NCBI RefSeq assembly: GCF_002938425.1
Contig: NZ_POQU01000021.1
Location: forward strand, 1 to 44,328
DNA: 44,328 nucleotides
From: Blastococcus atacamensis
Lineage (GTDB): Bacteria > Actinomycetota > Actinomycetes > Mycobacteriales > Geodermatophilaceae
Direction: 5' to 3'
Made by a program: the position numbers and the translations under genes. Below are positions 7,172-13,583 of this stretch, piece after piece. Under the pieces are notes generated by a model. That model had not been told where the DNA came from. It did not search any database and was given only the letters and a program-made list of their open reading frames with translations. Within the stretch, counting starts at the first letter, position 1; the number at the start of each line of letters is the position of its first letter.

Positions 7172-7659
7172 CCGCCTCCACCGGGGTGCAGATCCCCGCT
7201 TCCAAGGACATCCGCGACATGCTGACCGGCCTGGTCGGCAAGCCGGTCTCCGTCGCCCCCGGCGCGCCGGTCACCCCGACGCCGGAACGGCCGGTCTCCG
7301 TGGCCGTCTACGTCGACCCGCAGATGAACGTCAACGCCCTGTGCCTGATGGACCTTGGCGCGTCGGCCTACACCGGCTCCGCCCTGGCCCTGCTGCCCCC
7401 CGGCGGCGCGCAGGACGCGGTCGAGGAGGACGGCGAGCTGACCGGCATGCAGGTCGAGGCGCTGTACGAGGTGGTGAACGTGCTCTCCGCGCTGTTCAAC
7501 ACCCCGGGTGCCCCGCACTCCAAGCTGCACAAGCTCTACGCCCCCGGCGAGGAAGTGCCCGGCGATCTGGCCGGCATGCTCTCGGCGTTCAACCGGATCG
7601 ACCTCGCCATCGAGGTGCCCACGTACGGCAAGGGAGCGCTCTCCTTCGTCGTCCCCTGA
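7168..7659 (+). CDS. Probable second CheX/CheC-like protein
   Basis: 163 residues from the ATG overlapping the upstream cheY stop. The protein is not obviously annotated by sequence, but it has a helix reading EALYEVVNVLSALFN with the E-x-x-N spacing (Glu then Val-Val-Asn) of CheC/CheX phosphatases, preceded by a strand region and a Gly/Pro-rich loop (LLPPGGAQD). An N-terminal segment of about 35 residues is Pro/Val-rich and looks like a linker. It ends the operon: the 61-bp repeat copy B begins one base after the stop, followed by a 20-bp terminator. I infer a second CheY-P phosphatase or a divergent relative that binds without catalysis. Confidence 0.6.
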   Translation: MTASTGVQIPASKDIRDMLTGLVGKPVSVAPGAPVTPTPERPVSVAVYVDPQMNVNALCLMDLGASAYTGSALALLPPGGAQDAVEEDGELTGMQVEALYEVVNVLSALFNTPGAPHSKLHKLYAPGEEVPGDLAGMLSAFNRIDLAIEVPTYGKGALSFVVP

Positions 7660-7660
7660 G

Positions 7661-7721
7661 AAAGGACCACCCTTCCCCCCACGCCTCGCACGCTCGGCGC
7701 GGGCCCCTGAACGGTGGCCGA
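7661..7721 (+). repeat. 61-bp intergenic repeat, copy B
   Basis: Second copy, starting one base after the stop at 7659. It is the most divergent of the four (ACCACCCTTCC in place of ACCCCCCTGCC, and CTCGGCGCGGG in place of CTCGCGGCGGG), but it aligns over all 61 positions without a gap. Confidence 0.75.
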
Positions 7722-7724
7722 ACC

Positions 7725-7769
7725 CACGCCACGACCCCCGTCGCACGCCGCGACGGGGGTCGTGGCGTG
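7725..7769. terminator. Bidirectional hairpin terminator (20-bp perfect stem)
   Basis: Arms 7725-7744 and 7750-7769 are perfectly complementary over 20 bp (starting CACGCCACGACCCCC) with an ACGCC loop. It lies between the convergent che operon and the minus-strand ATPase gene and can serve both. Confidence 0.85.
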
Positions 7770-7787
7770 TTGCACGTGGAACAGCCC

Positions 7788-8246
7788 TCAGGCGAGCGCG
7801 GCCCGGGACTCGTCGGCCTCGGTGGGCAGGCAGGCCCAGACGTGCTTGCACTCCTCGTCCACGTACCAGCCGTGGGCGACCGACAGGCGGGCGACGAGCT
7901 GCAGGCCCATGCCGCCCTGGGCCGGGTCGCGGTCGACGGTCGGCGCGGGCATCGAGCCCGGCGCCCGGTCGCTGACGTCGAGCAGCCAGCCCCCGCTGCC
8001 GGCCACCACGGTGGCGACGACGGGACGTTCGCCGTGCCGCAGCGCGTTGGAGGCCAGCTCGTCGAAGGCCAGGATGAGCTGCTCGCTGGAGGGGTCGTCC
8101 CCCTCCGGCGGGTAGCCGACGCGGCAGAGCCGTGACCGCAGGGCGGCCCGCGCGGCGGGCAGCTCGGCCAGACCGTGCAGCCGCCAGCGCCACATCTCCC
8201 CACGGCCGTCGGGCAGAGGGCGCACCGGCCATGCGAGTCGCACCAT
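7788..8246 (-). CDS. Anti-sigma-factor-type serine kinase ATPase (RsbW/SpoIIAB-like, HATPase_c_2)
   Basis: 152 residues from the ATG at 8246, with a GGGGAGG purine run just upstream. An in-frame extension to 8483 would overlap the divergent gene and is rejected. It has the GHKL ATPase boxes: N box LAFDELASNALRHG, G1 box VSDRAPG and G2 box GGMGLQLVARL. Small proteins of this class bind sigma factors or phosphorylate anti-anti-sigma partners. It is divergent from a PAS-GAF-PP2C phosphatase (8462), the natural opposing enzyme in partner switching. No anti-sigma-factor antagonist (STAS) or sigma gene is adjacent, so its targets lie elsewhere. Confidence 0.85.
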   Translation of the reverse strand: MVRLAWPVRPLPDGRGEMWRWRLHGLAELPAARAALRSRLCRVGYPPEGDDPSSEQLILAFDELASNALRHGERPVVATVVAGSGGWLLDVSDRAPGSMPAPTVDRDPAQGGMGLQLVARLSVAHGWYVDEECKHVWACLPTEADESRAALA

Positions 8247-8461
8247 GCCTCCCCCTCGGCTCAGACGTCGACGCACCTCGTGGTGCCCCGTCCCGAGGCG
8301 TGTCAACCCCCCACTCGGGCGCGAAGGGCTCCACATGTGTCGAGAGTCACCACGTCCCCCGGTGGGGTCGGTCGTGAGTCGCGCATTGCTTTCCGGTGTC
8401 CGACCAGCCACGCTTGCTCCTCTGCTGCCGTCAGCGCGGCCGATGGGCTGGGGCTGAGGGC
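8247..8461. promoter_or_regulatory. Divergent promoter region, ATPase / PP2C phosphatase
   Basis: About 215 bp between two divergent starts must hold both promoters. I see no clear -35/-10 pair, no GGGTA-type stress sigma site and no strong inverted repeat. The only local landmark is GCCGATGGG near 8440, which resembles a sigma-28 -10 element but has no matching -35. Confidence 0.35.
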
Positions 8462-10225
8462 ATGCGGCGGACGGACACGGCACCGTTGCGTGGTGACCTG
8501 CTGCTCGAGGCGGTCGAGGGCATGGACCGCCCGTTGTTCGTCCTCGACGACGACTGGACCTTCGTGTACGTGAACCCGGCCGGTGCGGGGGTGCTCGACC
8601 GCAGGGTCGACGAACTCGTCGGCCACGACATCTGGGTGGAGTTCCCCGAGGCGGTCGGCGGGCCGTTCGAGTCGCTGTACCGGGAGGTGCGGCGGTCGGG
8701 CCGCGCGGGCAGCACCGAGGCCTGGTTCGGGCCCCTGGAGAAGTGGTTCCGGGCGGATGCCTTCCTCACCGAGGCCGGCCTGGTGATCAGCTACGACGAC
8801 GTCACCGAGCGCCGCCGGGCCGAGGACGAGCGCGTGGCCGCCGTCGCCGCCCGCGAGCGCGCGGTCGCGGAGGCAGACCGGGCGGCGCGCGCGGCCGAGG
8901 AGGCCGGCCGGCACCTCATGCTGCTGGGCGACATCAACCTGGCGATGACCTCGACGTACGACACCGACGAGGCGGTACAGCGTTTTGCCGAGCTGGTGGT
9001 CCCGCTGCTGGCCGACTGGTGCATCGTCAGCGTCATCGACCCCGACGGGACGCGCAGGGACGTCGGGCGCGCGCACCGGGACCCGGCCCTGGTGCCGGAT
9101 CTGCACCGCTACGCCGACCTGCGGGTGACCACCAACCACGCGAGCGCGCCCGTGCCCCGGATGCTGCGCGACCCGCAGCCGGTCGTCTTCCCGGAACTCA
9201 CCCCCGCGATCGTCGAGTCGATGGTCCCCGAGCCGGCCGCCCGCGCGGTGCTCGCCCCGCTCCGCCCGGCGGCCGCCGCGGGCTTCCCGCTGCTCGCGCG
9301 CGGCGAGCTCATTGGCGGTTTCACGCTGATCAACGGCCCGGAGCGGGGGGCGCACGCGCCGACCGAGCTCCGGACTGCGGAGATCGCCTCACGCCGGGCT
9401 GCTCTCGCGCTGGACAACGCCCGGCTGTCCTCGCTCAACCAGCAGGTCGCCGAGCGGTTGCAGCTGAGCCTGCTGTCCCCGCCGGTGCAGCCGGACAACC
9501 TCGAGCTGGCGGTCCGCTACCGCCCGGCGACCCAGGGCGTCTCGATCGGTGGTGACTGGTACGACGCCTTCCTGCAGCCCGACGGGCACACCGTGCTGGT
9601 GATCGGCGACGTGATGGGGCACGACATCGAGGCCGCCGCGGCGATGGGGCAGATCAAGACCCTGGTCCGCGGTATCGCCTACGACCGCCTGGAGGACCCG
9701 GCGGGTCTGCTGAGCCGGGTCGACCACGCGCTCGTCGGGCTCGCGGTGCCGGCCATGGCGACGGCGCTGGTGTGCCGGGTGGAGCAGGACGCGGCCGACC
9801 GTGCCGCCGGCGTCCGCCGCCTGCTGTGGGCCTCGGCCGGGCATCCCGACCCGATGCTCCTGCTGCCCGACGGGCGGGTCGAGGACCTGGCCGTGCCCGT
9901 CGGACCCCCGCTGGGCATCGGCTGGCCCGGCGACCGCTCCGACGGCGACGCCGTGGTCCCCGACGGCAGCACGCTGCTGCTGTTCACCGACGGCCTGTTC
10001 GAACGGCGCGGGCTGCCGCTGGACGACGGGCGCGCCCAGGTCCGTGCGCTGCTGGAGTCCTCGGCCGACCTGTCCCTCACGGACCTGTGTGACCGGCTGC
10101 TGGCCGAGATGCTGGGCGAGGGCGTCGAGGACGACGTCGCCGTCCTGGCGGTCCGCGCGCACCCGGTGGACGGGAACCGCCCCGCCGAGGCGGGCCCGGA
10201 GCTGCTTCCGCCGTCGGTGGGCTGA
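8462..10225 (+). CDS. PAS-GAF-PP2C (SpoIIE-type) serine phosphatase
   Basis: 587 residues from the ATG at 8462. An upstream in-frame ATG at 8396 lacks a ribosome site. Order: PAS domain (about residues 18-125, from RPLFVLDDDWTFVYVNPAG), an Ala/Glu-rich coiled linker (about 125-165), GAF domain (about 165-330), then a PP2C/SpoIIE phosphatase (about 350-570). The metal-binding acidic residues are in GGDWYDAFLQPDG, VIGDVMGHD, LLLFTDGLFERR and EDDVAVLAVR. There are no membrane segments. Such enzymes dephosphorylate anti-anti-sigma proteins in answer to a bound signal. It is a clear paralogue of the gene at 25444, sharing even the C-terminal RPAEAGP. The ligand sensed is unknown. Confidence 0.92.
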   Translation: MRRTDTAPLRGDLLLEAVEGMDRPLFVLDDDWTFVYVNPAGAGVLDRRVDELVGHDIWVEFPEAVGGPFESLYREVRRSGRAGSTEAWFGPLEKWFRADAFLTEAGLVISYDDVTERRRAEDERVAAVAARERAVAEADRAARAAEEAGRHLMLLGDINLAMTSTYDTDEAVQRFAELVVPLLADWCIVSVIDPDGTRRDVGRAHRDPALVPDLHRYADLRVTTNHASAPVPRMLRDPQPVVFPELTPAIVESMVPEPAARAVLAPLRPAAAAGFPLLARGELIGGFTLINGPERGAHAPTELRTAEIASRRAALALDNARLSSLNQQVAERLQLSLLSPPVQPDNLELAVRYRPATQGVSIGGDWYDAFLQPDGHTVLVIGDVMGHDIEAAAAMGQIKTLVRGIAYDRLEDPAGLLSRVDHALVGLAVPAMATALVCRVEQDAADRAAGVRRLLWASAGHPDPMLLLPDGRVEDLAVPVGPPLGIGWPGDRSDGDAVVPDGSTLLLFTDGLFERRGLPLDDGRAQVRALLESSADLSLTDLCDRLLAEMLGEGVEDDVAVLAVRAHPVDGNRPAEAGPELLPPSVG

Positions 10226-10245
10226 GGCCCGCTCCGCGGCGGGCC
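10226..10245. terminator. Small hairpin between convergent genes
   Basis: GGCCCGC (10226-10232) pairs with GCGGGCC (10239-10245) directly after the phosphatase stop and six bases before the end of the convergent ZIP gene. The stem is 7 bp with no U-run, so it is only a weak candidate. Confidence 0.4.
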
Positions 10246-10250
10246 GGCGC

Positions 10251-11000
10251 TCACACCCGTTCGAGGGCGAAGGCGACCAGGAACCCCAGACTGGTGATGA
10301 CACCGGTCCAGACGCGGGTGTGCTCGAACGCCTCCGGGATCATGGTGTCGGCGATCATGGTCAGGATGGCGCCCGCGGCCACGGCGGTGATCAGCGCGAC
10401 GACCTCGGTCGGCGCCCCGCCCAGCGCCAGGAAACCGACCAGCGCCGAGAGGCCGCTGGCCAGCGCGATGCCGCCCCAGACGCCGAAGACGTAGGCCGCC
10501 GACCGGCCGTTGCGCTTCATCCCGGCCGCGGAGGACAGCCCCTCGGGGACGTTCGAGATGACCACCGCGGCGAGCACCGGAGCGCTCACGGAGCCGCCGC
10601 CGAGCAGGCCGAGGCCGAGCACCACCGATTCGGGCACTCCGTCGAGCAGCGCACCGGTGGCGATGGCCGCACCGCTGCCGGAGTGCTCGTCCTCCGAGGG
10701 CTGCTGCTCGCCCGAGCGCTTGCGGTGCCGCCCGCCCCGCCGGGCGAGGGCGATGTTGGCGCCGAGGTAGGCGAGCGCGCCGCCGGCGAACCCGATCGCG
10801 GCCGGGACCAGTCCGCCGGTGTCGGCCGCCTCGGCCATGAGGTCGAAGGCAACGGCGGAGACCAGCACGCCCGACCCGAACGCCATGACGGCGGCGATGA
10901 CGCCCGGCGGGACCCGCACGAACCAGGCGACGAGCGCGCCCAGCACCAGTGCGCCGCCCCCCAGCAGGCCCCACAGCCCTGCTTCCACCCAGGTCGGCAC
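10251..11000 (-). CDS. ZIP-family divalent metal transporter
   Basis: 249-residue membrane protein with about eight hydrophobic segments. I start at the GTG at 11000 because a GGAGG site sits 5 nt before it. An ATG at 11027 would add nine residues but would place the ribosome site inside the gene. ZIP signatures: GALLDGVPESVVLG in segment 4, VISNVPEGLSS in segment 5 and ADTMIPEAFEH near the end, which supply the metal-site His/Asp/Glu/Asn positions. The cytoplasmic loop after segment 3 (RRGGRHRKRSGEQQ) is charged and variable. Likely zinc or other M2+ uptake across the cell membrane. The specific metal cannot be read from sequence. Confidence 0.88.
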   Translation of the reverse strand: MPTWVEAGLWGLLGGGALVLGALVAWFVRVPPGVIAAVMAFGSGVLVSAVAFDLMAEAADTGGLVPAAIGFAGGALAYLGANIALARRGGRHRKRSGEQQPSEDEHSGSGAAIATGALLDGVPESVVLGLGLLGGGSVSAPVLAAVVISNVPEGLSSAAGMKRNGRSAAYVFGVWGGIALASGLSALVGFLALGGAPTEVVALITAVAAGAILTMIADTMIPEAFEHTRVWTGVITSLGFLVAFALERV

Positions 11001-11265
11001 TGGCACCTCCGTCGTCCCGCGCACCATGAGGCGGCCATCGGGTCCTGCCCGACCGAGAAGAGTGCCAACCGCACGGGGCTGCCGCTCACCGGGAGTCAGC
11101 CATCTGCCCCTTCGGGATGAAATCCGCTCCCCGAACGCGGGACACCGCAGTCCTGGCGCTGACTCTGCGTCATGTCCCCCGGCATCCTCGATCGCGAACC
11201 ACCTGCGCCGAGCGTCGTCGATGACGGGGGACGGCGGGCGCGCGACCAGAGATGAGGACCATCAG

Positions 11266-11607
11266 ATGAGCAACACCGGACGTTCCTTCGCCCGCACGGG
11301 CGTCATGATCGCAGTGGCGGCGAGCGCCCTGCTGACCACCGCGCTGCCGGCCTCCGCGGCCCCGGCCGACAAGGTGACGATCTGCCACGCCACGGGCTCG
11401 GCCACGAACCCGTACGTGGTCATCACGCCGTCGGCCGCGGGCGTCTACAACGGCCACTACCTCCAGCACGACGACCTCGGCCAGGGCGACATCATCCCGG
11501 AGTTCACCTACAAGGGCGTCACCTACGCCGCGAAGAACGGCGGGCAGGCCGCGATCGACAACGGCTGCGTGGCGCCGTCCTACGTGGACGACGACCCCAC
11601 CTCCTGA
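11266..11607 (+). CDS. Small secreted protein with CHATGS motif
   Basis: 113 residues from the ATG at 11266 with a GAGGA site upstream. The long in-frame reading upstream is not coding. A clear Sec signal peptide (basic MSNTGRSFARTG, hydrophobic core VMIAVAASALLTTA, cleavage near ASA-AP at residues 30-32) leads to a mature protein of about 80 residues. It carries TICHATGSATNPYVVIT, the CHATGS-type motif seen in secreted actinobacterial proteins, and a second Cys near the end (NGCVAP), so one disulfide is likely. There is no sortase motif or anchor. Function unknown. A strong 18-bp terminator follows. Confidence 0.8.
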   Translation: MSNTGRSFARTGVMIAVAASALLTTALPASAAPADKVTICHATGSATNPYVVITPSAAGVYNGHYLQHDDLGQGDIIPEFTYKGVTYAAKNGGQAAIDNGCVAPSYVDDDPTS

Positions 11608-11636
11608 TAGGGGCGCGCGCCCATGGCGCGCCACCG

Positions 11637-11676
11637 ACGCACTCGGCGGGAGCGGATTCGCTCCCGCCGAGTGCGT
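11637..11676. terminator. Bidirectional hairpin terminator (18-bp perfect stem)
   Basis: Arms 11637-11654 and 11659-11676 pair perfectly (starting ACGCACTCGGCGGG) around a GATT loop. It lies between the secreted-protein gene and the convergent AAA ATPase gene, 8 bases from the stop of the latter. Confidence 0.88.
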
Positions 11677-11684
11677 TCGTCGTC

Positions 11685-12890
11685 TCAGTCCGGGTGGCGC
11701 AGCAGGTAGCGGCCGAAGTGGGGCACGGTGAACGCGATCTGGCCGCGCTCGGCGGAGTAGACCAGGCCCTTCTTGATCAGCGAGTCGCGGGCGGGGGAGA
11801 GCGACGCCGGCTTGCGGCCCAGCGACACCGCCACCTCGGAGGTGGCGACGGCCGCGCCACCGGGCCCGCCGAGCTCGGCCATCGCGTGCATGTACTCGCG
11901 CTCGGCCGGCGTCGCCCGGTCGTAGCGGGAGCCGAAGAAGCCGACGGCGAGCTCCGTCTCGGCCACCGGCGCGGCCATCGCCACGTCGGCGGCGGTGATG
12001 GGGGAGGAGGCGGCGAGGTCCCAGGTGACCTTGCCGTAGGCCTGCACGAAGTAGGGATAGCCGTCGGCGGCGTCGTAGAGCGCGTCGAGCGCCTCCTGCT
12101 CGAACTCCACGCCCTCCCGCTCGGCGGGTGCGATCAGCGCGCGGTCGGCGGCCTCGCGCTCGAGCCGGTCGATGCGGAGGTAGCGGAAGAGCCGCTCGGA
12201 GTAGCTCTTCGAGGCGCTGAGGACGGCCGGCAGGTGGGGGAGCCCGGCACCGACGACGATCAGCGGGGCGCCCTGCTGGGAGAGCTCGTGGCAGGCCGCG
12301 CAGACGGCGGAGACGTCGTCGGGCTGGATGTCCTGCATCTCGTCGATGAACAGGGCGATCCCGCTGCCGATGTCGGCGGCCACCCCGGCGGCGTCGCTCA
12401 GCAGCTCGACCAGGTCGATCTCCATGTCGCCGGAGTCCGCGCGCCCGCTGGCGGCGGGCACGTCGATGCCGGGCTGCCAGCGGTCCCGGACCTTCGCGAC
12501 CGTGCCTCCATCCCCGCCCGCCCCCCGCAGCGCGAAGGCCTTGACCACGCCGAGGACCTCGGCCACCGATTCCTGGTCGCCGTGCCGGGGGCCCAGTTCT
12601 CGCAGCGCCATGTGCAGCGCCGAGCTCACCGGGCGGCGCAGGGACTGGTCCGGGCGGGCCTCGATCTTGCCGGTGCCCCACCCCCGCGAGATGGCCGCGG
12701 ATCGCAGCTGGTTGAGCAGCACCGTCTTGCCCACCCCGCGCAGCCCGGTGAGCACCAGCGACCGCTCCGGACGCCCGTGCGCGATCCGTTCCAGGACGAC
12801 GTCGAAAGCCGAGAGCTCGCTGTCCCGGCCGGCCAGCTCGGGGGGCCGCTGACCAGCGCCGGGGGCGTACGGGTTCCGCACGGGGTCCAT
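11685..12890 (-). CDS. AAA ATPase with C-terminal winged-helix-like tail
   Basis: 401 residues from the ATG at 12890; a GTG three codons earlier (12899) is possible. Walker A GLRGVGKT (residues 49-56), Walker B with a DE pair in ALFIDEMQD (about 179-186), a sensor-like VVGAGLPHLP (about 210), and a C-terminal part (about 310-400, with TSEVAVSLGRKPASLSPARDSLIKKGLVY) that reads like a winged helix. The build resembles archaeal/ORC1-like STAND-type ATPases found singly in actinobacteria, often near DNA or defence genes. Here no partner gene is adjacent. Function unknown. It could regulate transcription or handle DNA, and neither is shown. Confidence 0.85.
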   Translation of the reverse strand: MDPVRNPYAPGAGQRPPELAGRDSELSAFDVVLERIAHGRPERSLVLTGLRGVGKTVLLNQLRSAAISRGWGTGKIEARPDQSLRRPVSSALHMALRELGPRHGDQESVAEVLGVVKAFALRGAGGDGGTVAKVRDRWQPGIDVPAASGRADSGDMEIDLVELLSDAAGVAADIGSGIALFIDEMQDIQPDDVSAVCAACHELSQQGAPLIVVGAGLPHLPAVLSASKSYSERLFRYLRIDRLEREAADRALIAPAEREGVEFEQEALDALYDAADGYPYFVQAYGKVTWDLAASSPITAADVAMAAPVAETELAVGFFGSRYDRATPAEREYMHAMAELGGPGGAAVATSEVAVSLGRKPASLSPARDSLIKKGLVYSAERGQIAFTVPHFGRYLLRHPD

Positions 12891-13140
12891 GTCGACCACC
12901 GTATGGGGTTGTCTAGCCGTCGCCGTAGAGATCGATAGAACGGACCGGCGCGTGTCGCCGCAGAGGGTCGACCGGACGCGGAGCCGTGATGCGGCCAGAG
13001 GCTCGGCGCGCCCGGTCGAGCCGGGCGGCCCGCGCCGAACGGCGTCGAGTGCTGTCTGGGCACGTCTAGAACTTGCGCTAGAAAGAGTCAGACGGCGTGA
13101 GATCCCGCAGCGAGAGGGGAGGCCCCGCTAGCGTCGCCCC
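12891..13140. promoter_or_regulatory. Divergent intergenic region, AAA ATPase / PF04020 protein
   Basis: About 250 bp. The plus-strand gene has a TAGCGT box at 13129-13134, six bases before its ATG, fitting a leaderless transcript. A TCTAGAACTTGCGCTAGAAAG stretch (13064-13084) repeats CTAGAA around TTGCG and may be a regulator site. No clear promoter is seen for the minus-strand gene. Confidence 0.45.
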
Positions 13141-13512
13141 ATGATCAGGTTCCTGCTCAAGGTCGTCCTGCTCGGAGCGGTCTTCTTCGTCCTCACCAGG
13201 TACGACGTGCTGCCGGGGCTCGACGTCGTCGAGAACCCGGACGGGCCGCTCGGCGTATACGGCACCTACCTCTGGATCGCGCTCATCTTCGGCATCGTGA
13301 ACGCGGTCGTCGGGCCCCTCCTGCGACTGCTCTCCCTGCCGTTCGTGGTTCTCACGCTGGGGCTGTTCCTGCTGGTGATCAACGCGGCGCTGCTCGGCCT
13401 GACCGCGGCGCTCACGACCCGACTGGAGATCGACGGCATCGGCACCGCGATCCTCGGTGGCCTGATCCTCGCGGTGGCCGGCTGGGTGGCCGACCAGCTG
13501 CTCGACCGCTGA
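13141..13512 (+). CDS. PF04020-type small membrane protein ('phage holin family')
   Basis: 123 residues, four hydrophobic segments: FLLKVVLLGAVFFVL (4-18), LWIALIFGIVNAVVGPLLRLLSL (44-66), PFVVLTLGLFLLVINAALLGLTAAL (67-91) and GTAILGGLILAVAGWVADQLL (101-121). The motif NAVVGPLLRLLSLPFVVLTLG is the hallmark of the mycobacterial-type 4-TMS 'holin' family, which is conserved in actinobacteria and is not phage-linked in most genomes. No phage genes are nearby. The start is supported by a TAGCGT box 6 nt upstream. Role unknown. The GDH gene follows after 71 bases. Confidence 0.85.
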   Translation: MIRFLLKVVLLGAVFFVLTRYDVLPGLDVVENPDGPLGVYGTYLWIALIFGIVNAVVGPLLRLLSLPFVVLTLGLFLLVINAALLGLTAALTTRLEIDGIGTAILGGLILAVAGWVADQLLDR

Positions 13513-13546
13513 TCCCGGCCCGGGCCGGGCGGCTCGCCGCCTCGCC

Positions 13547-13575
13547 GTGACGGACGTCTCAGCGGGCAGTAGCGT
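13547..13575 (+). promoter_or_regulatory. Promoter of NAD-glutamate dehydrogenase
   Basis: A -35-like GTGACG (13547-13552), a 17-nt spacer and a -10 TAGCGT (13570-13575) end 8 nt before the ATG at 13584. The start of transcription would fall on or next to the ATG. A perfect palindrome CCCGGCCCGGGCCGGG (13514-13529) just upstream could end the previous transcript. Confidence 0.6.
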
Positions 13576-13583
13576 GGCCTCTC

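Noticed and set aside
13141-13512. Prophage signal from a 'holin' gene
   Set aside because: PF04020-type proteins are ordinary actinobacterial membrane proteins, and no phage gene lies near.
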